From: JBBIOU01 sp037443205 | GTDB taxonomy: Bacteria; Bacteroidota; Bacteroidia; Flavobacteriales_D; UBA2798 | Direction of reading: 5' to 3' | DNA: 36,417 nt | Assembly (NCBI GenBank): GCA_037443205.1 | Contig: JBBIOU010000029.1 | Span: 1 to 36,417, forward strand | Shown here: in pieces, positions 33,682-36,417 of the stretch | How the letters are laid out: each line of letters starts with the position of its first letter | How positions within the stretch are numbered: position 1 is the first letter of the stretch | Made by a program: the position numbers and the translations under genes | Notes under the pieces: generated by a model | Databases searched by the model: none | The model's input: only the letters and a program-made list of their open reading frames with translations | Told to the model about the DNA's origin: nothing

Positions 33682-34752
33682 ATGGAAAACAATACGCTTT
33701 TTATATTTTACTCAGTATATTTTATTACCCTTGTCATCTTTAGCATCATTATCAATACAATTTTATTGCGTTTTGCAAACACACTTGGTATTCGCGATTA
33801 TAACACAACAATTATCCGCTGGAACACTAGCTCTAAACCGGCACTTGGCGGAATCACTTTTTTTATTTCCTTTTTAATCAGCATAGCATGCAGTGTTTTC
33901 TTTTTCAGTACAGATAATTTATTTCTACATAAACCCTTTATGGGATTGATATCATCTGTAATGATAGCATTTATGATGGGTTTGGCTGATGACGCCTATA
34001 ATACCCGTCCATGGATAAAATTTTTTGTGCAATTGTTATGCGGTGTTATTTTAATACTTACTGATAATTTTATAACTATTACCGGTATTCAATATTTAGA
34101 TTATGTGCTTACAATCATTTGGACAATTGGTATTATGAATTCAATAAATATGCTAGATAATATGGATGCAATTGCAACGTTAGTTAGCCTTTTTATTTTT
34201 ATAACTATTTTAACTTGTATCTATTTATCGGGCCAAATATACAGTTTCGACTTTTTCTTGTTGCTGGCAATATGTGCTTCACTTATCGGATTTTTATTTT
34301 ATAACTGGTATCCCTCAAAAATGTTTATGGGCGATACCGGCAGCCAGTTTTTAGGAATTATACTCGCATATTTTGGAATTAAATATTGCTGGAACGGTTT
34401 TGATGTACAAATAGAATATATACAAGCCAAGCAACTTGCATTTACACTAATCACGTTTTTACCAACTATTTTAGATACGGCAGTGGTAGTTACTACCCGC
34501 ATATTTTCCGGTAAATCGCCATTCGTAGGGGGAAAAGACCATACTACCCACAACCTTGCTTATTTAGGTTTATCAGATAGCCAGGTAGCATTTGTTTTTG
34601 TTGGTTTATCTGTTATATCATTATTTGTGGCAATAAGTATTAAGCAAATAATCATCGGATGGAGCCATGTATATACTGTACTTTGCTTATTATATTTTTT
34701 TGTACTATATTGGCTCATGTTAATTATTATAAACAGAAACAAAAATAAATGA
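33682..34752 (+). CDS. Undecaprenyl-phosphate sugar-1-phosphate transferase (WecA/MraY family)
   Basis: 356 residues with about ten membrane helices. The family's cytoplasmic motifs are present: the Asp-Asp pair in MGLADDAYNTRPWIKF, NMLDNMDAIA, FMGDTGSQFLG and the His motif GGKDHTTHNLAYLG. These bind Mg and the nucleotide sugar. The enzyme should transfer a sugar-1-phosphate, probably HexNAc-1-phosphate, to undecaprenyl phosphate to start a polysaccharide repeat unit. The HTTHNL context places it with WecA/TagO-type enzymes rather than MraY. It follows rfbC by four bases and overlaps the transglycosylase gene by four. The sugar specificity is not readable from sequence. Confidence 0.92.
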   Translation: MENNTLFIFYSVYFITLVIFSIIINTILLRFANTLGIRDYNTTIIRWNTSSKPALGGITFFISFLISIACSVFFFSTDNLFLHKPFMGLISSVMIAFMMGLADDAYNTRPWIKFFVQLLCGVILILTDNFITITGIQYLDYVLTIIWTIGIMNSINMLDNMDAIATLVSLFIFITILTCIYLSGQIYSFDFFLLLAICASLIGFLFYNWYPSKMFMGDTGSQFLGIILAYFGIKYCWNGFDVQIEYIQAKQLAFTLITFLPTILDTAVVVTTRIFSGKSPFVGGKDHTTHNLAYLGLSDSQVAFVFVGLSVISLFVAISIKQIIIGWSHVYTVLCLLYFFVLYWLMLIIINRNKNK

Positions 34753-35717
34753 TAAATTCAGTTAAGCAATTTTTAAGGATCCTTGTATGTGTAATTTTTA
34801 TAGGAATAATTTATCTTTTTGCACAAACATTAATTTTTTCAGTAAACAATACAGATGATAAAAACAACGATAATAATTACAGAAATTATGTGGCTGAAAA
34901 TTATAAAATTTATTCATTGGCAACTCCCGAAGGGCTTGATTTTGCAGGAGAACAAGTTAAATTAAACGATATTGACATCAGAGAAAGACTGGATAAAGAA
35001 CTAATCATTAACACCTACTGGCATTCGCAAACTTTATTTATGATTAAACGGGCTAACCGCTGGTTTCCGGTTATTGAAAAAATACTTAAAGAACAAAACA
35101 TACCCGATGATTTTAAATATCTGGCTTTGATAGAAAGTAATTTAGATTATGTGGTTTCTCCTGCAGGAGCATCGGGATTTTGGCAATTCTTAAAATCTAC
35201 AGGCCAAAACTATGGCTTAGAAATAAACTCTTTTGTTGACGAACGTTATAATCTGGAAAAAGCAACTTTAGCAGCTTGCAAGTATTTTAAAGACGCTTAT
35301 GCCGTATTTAAAAACTGGACATTGGCAGCTGCATCATACAACATGGGTATTGCAGGCTTGCAACAAAAACTTAAAGAACAAGGAGTTAATAATTATTATG
35401 ATTTATATCTTAATCAGGAAACACACCGCTATGTTTTTAGAATTTTAGCTGCTAAAGAAATATTTAAAAACCCGGCATATTACGGATTTAATGTTCGTCC
35501 TAAAGATTTATATCAGCCTTATCTTACAGTTGACCTGAATATTGATAGTACGGTAAACAATCTTAGCGAATTTGCCCAAAAACACCAAACTAACTTAAAA
35601 ATTTTGAAACTACTTAATCCATGGCTAAGAGATAATAAATTACCCAATCCTCATAAAAAAAATTATACAATTAAATTGCCCGAAAAAGAGTTTAATTTAA
35701 AACCAATGGGTGATTAA
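34749..35717 (+). CDS. Membrane-anchored lytic transglycosylase (SLT domain)
   Basis: 322 residues. An N-terminal membrane anchor or uncleaved signal (about 8-30) is followed by a linker. The SLT domain covers about 110-240: FKYLALIESNLDYVVSPAGASGFWQF with the catalytic Glu of ALIESN, then YNLEKATLAACKYF and AAASYNMGIAGLQQKL. This is the MltD-like subfamily. A C-terminal segment of about 60 residues (LSEFAQKHQTNLKILKLLNPWL) resembles a LysM-like or degenerate LysM module. It should cleave peptidoglycan in the periplasm, perhaps to let the polysaccharide machinery pass. It is the last gene of the cluster, overlapping the previous one by four bases. Its stop overlaps that of the convergent gene in a TTAA. 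Confidence 0.9.
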   Translation: MINSVKQFLRILVCVIFIGIIYLFAQTLIFSVNNTDDKNNDNNYRNYVAENYKIYSLATPEGLDFAGEQVKLNDIDIRERLDKELIINTYWHSQTLFMIKRANRWFPVIEKILKEQNIPDDFKYLALIESNLDYVVSPAGASGFWQFLKSTGQNYGLEINSFVDERYNLEKATLAACKYFKDAYAVFKNWTLAAASYNMGIAGLQQKLKEQGVNNYYDLYLNQETHRYVFRILAAKEIFKNPAYYGFNVRPKDLYQPYLTVDLNIDSTVNNLSEFAQKHQTNLKILKLLNPWLRDNKLPNPHKKNYTIKLPEKEFNLKPMGD

Positions 35718-36417
35718 TCTTTACTGAACTTTGTTGTTCCTGTATTCCATTCATTTTCGCTGATTTGTTTGCCCTCCTTGTAATACAGTATGTATTGTCT
35801 TGTCATTACCATGCGATATTCATAAGCATACTTCTCATCTTCATTAAGCACAATTCTTCTGACGGTATATTCAATAACATCACCTTTGCTGTTTTTCTTT
35901 TGATATATTTCTTCCGTAACTCCGTGTTTATATTTTAAACTAAGCTCTTCAAATCTTCCTTTATATGGGTGATGATGAGAGGTAGCAGCTATTCTTTCAA
36001 ATTTTTTTGTATTATTTTGTTGTGTTTTTTCTCCTTTTTCTGCCAGTTTTTGTTCTGTGAGAGCACGCTCATTAGTTTGCTTGTTAACTGCATTTATATT
36101 TTCAATTCGTTCATTATCGTTATTTGCAAAACGCTGTTCTTCTTTTGTTTTTTGATTAATTAATTCCTGATTTTTCCGGTAGTTTTGTTGTGTAAAATCA
36201 GCACTGCGTTTTTCTTCGGCTTCAATTCTTTGTTGTTGGTTGGTATTCAGTCTTTGCTCGTTATCCAGGCGTTCTTTATCGTTGGCAGCAAAGCGTTCTT
36301 CTTTCTGCACTTTATCGGCAATCATGTTTTGGTTTTTCTGATAATTTTGTTGGGTAAAATCAGCACTGCGTTTTTCTTCAGCTTCAATTCTTTGTTGTTT
36401 TAAATCAGAGTTTCGTC
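35714..36417 (-). CDS. Repeat-rich coiled-coil protein of unknown function, N-terminus beyond window
   Basis: The frame is open to the window edge, so the protein is longer than the 203 residues after the first internal Met (36325); about 30 further codons precede it. The visible part starts with 54-residue repeats rich in Gln, Asn, Glu and Lys: RIEAEEKRSADFTQQNY occurs twice at a 162-bp spacing, followed by EERFAANDKER and EQRFANNDNER variants. These suggest a long charged helix or coiled coil. The last 80 residues (FEELSLKYKHGVTEEIYQ, VEYTVRRIV-like strands, YILYYKEGKQISENEW) form a separate beta-rich domain recalling a MORN-variant strand. I do not recognise the family. It is convergent with the transglycosylase gene. 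Confidence 0.8.
   Translation of the reverse strand, partial: RNSDLKQQRIEAEEKRSADFTQQNYQKNQNMIADKVQKEERFAANDKERLDNEQRLNTNQQQRIEAEEKRSADFTQQNYRKNQELINQKTKEEQRFANNDNERIENINAVNKQTNERALTEQKLAEKGEKTQQNNTKKFERIAATSHHHPYKGRFEELSLKYKHGVTEEIYQKKNSKGDVIEYTVRRIVLNEDEKYAYEYRMVMTRQYILYYKEGKQISENEWNTGTTKFSKD
36171..36405 (-). repeat. 162-bp-period direct repeat inside the coiled-coil gene
   Basis: The stretch around 36171-36243 recurs near 36333-36405 with few differences; the shared run aaaatcagcactgcg starts at 36194 and 36356. It encodes the 54-residue protein repeat and probably continues past the window. Confidence 0.75.

Noticed and set aside
35711..35719. Overlapping stop codons of convergent genes in TTAA
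   Set aside because: Arises easily in AT-rich genomes and needs no special explanation.
1..36417. tRNA genes, CRISPR arrays, insertion sequences or phage genes
   Set aside because: Read for on both strands by eye; no cloverleaf with a T-loop, regular spacer array or transposase was found.

Overview
The window reads as a chromosomal segment of an AT-rich member of the Bacteroidota. The evidence is type IX secretion (T9SS) sorting domains of both kinds (type A tails in three tandem genes, a type B/CHU_C tail in a fourth), lipoproteins of families typical of the phylum, TAnnTTTG-type promoter elements, and almost no Shine-Dalgarno sequences. I see no tRNA, rRNA, CRISPR array, transposase or phage gene. 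The one stable RNA gene is rnpB.

Layout. Positions 1-4200 hold three tandem paralogues of a T9SS-secreted, propeller-like repeat protein (the first cut by the window edge). Decayed remnants of a second small T9SS gene follow each paralogue. A minus-strand operon (4284-6194) carries a conserved unknown protein, a phosphoribosyltransferase and ribulose-phosphate 3-epimerase. An OmpA-like lipoprotein (6305-7279) converges on a two-gene glycosyltransferase operon (7289-9057). Next come a DUF4836-like lipoprotein, RNase P RNA (minus strand, about 10900-11275), a MORN-repeat protein, a small lipoprotein and an aminotransferase. An ECF sigma factor and a membrane protein ending in a type B T9SS sorting domain form a minus-strand pair at 13781-15695. 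Positions 16048-19556 encode a thioesterase, malate dehydrogenase and dnaX, the last split over an A11 run. ligA, a conserved unknown gene, dapA and a DUF4403-like lipoprotein form a tight plus-strand operon (19629-24499). A small membrane protein and a PBP4-type carboxypeptidase follow on the minus strand. The right end (26803-35717) is a polysaccharide and envelope cluster: asnB-like amidotransferase, GT4 glycosyltransferase, Wza-like exporter, Wzc-like kinase, RfbC, a WecA/MraY-like transferase and a lytic transglycosylase. A partial repeat-rich coiled-coil gene converges on it at the edge.

The points most worth a second look are these. A pair of about 130-150 bp intergenic elements (15844-15970 and 24545-24700) share palindromes and a hairpin whose apical loop is inverted between the copies. 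dnaX has a short zero-frame product and a Met-less -1 frame encoding the tau tail. The sigma-factor partner combines an N-terminal cytoplasm-facing layout with a T9SS sorting tail. The T9SS array shows conserved ends, divergent middles and staged decay of its partner gene.
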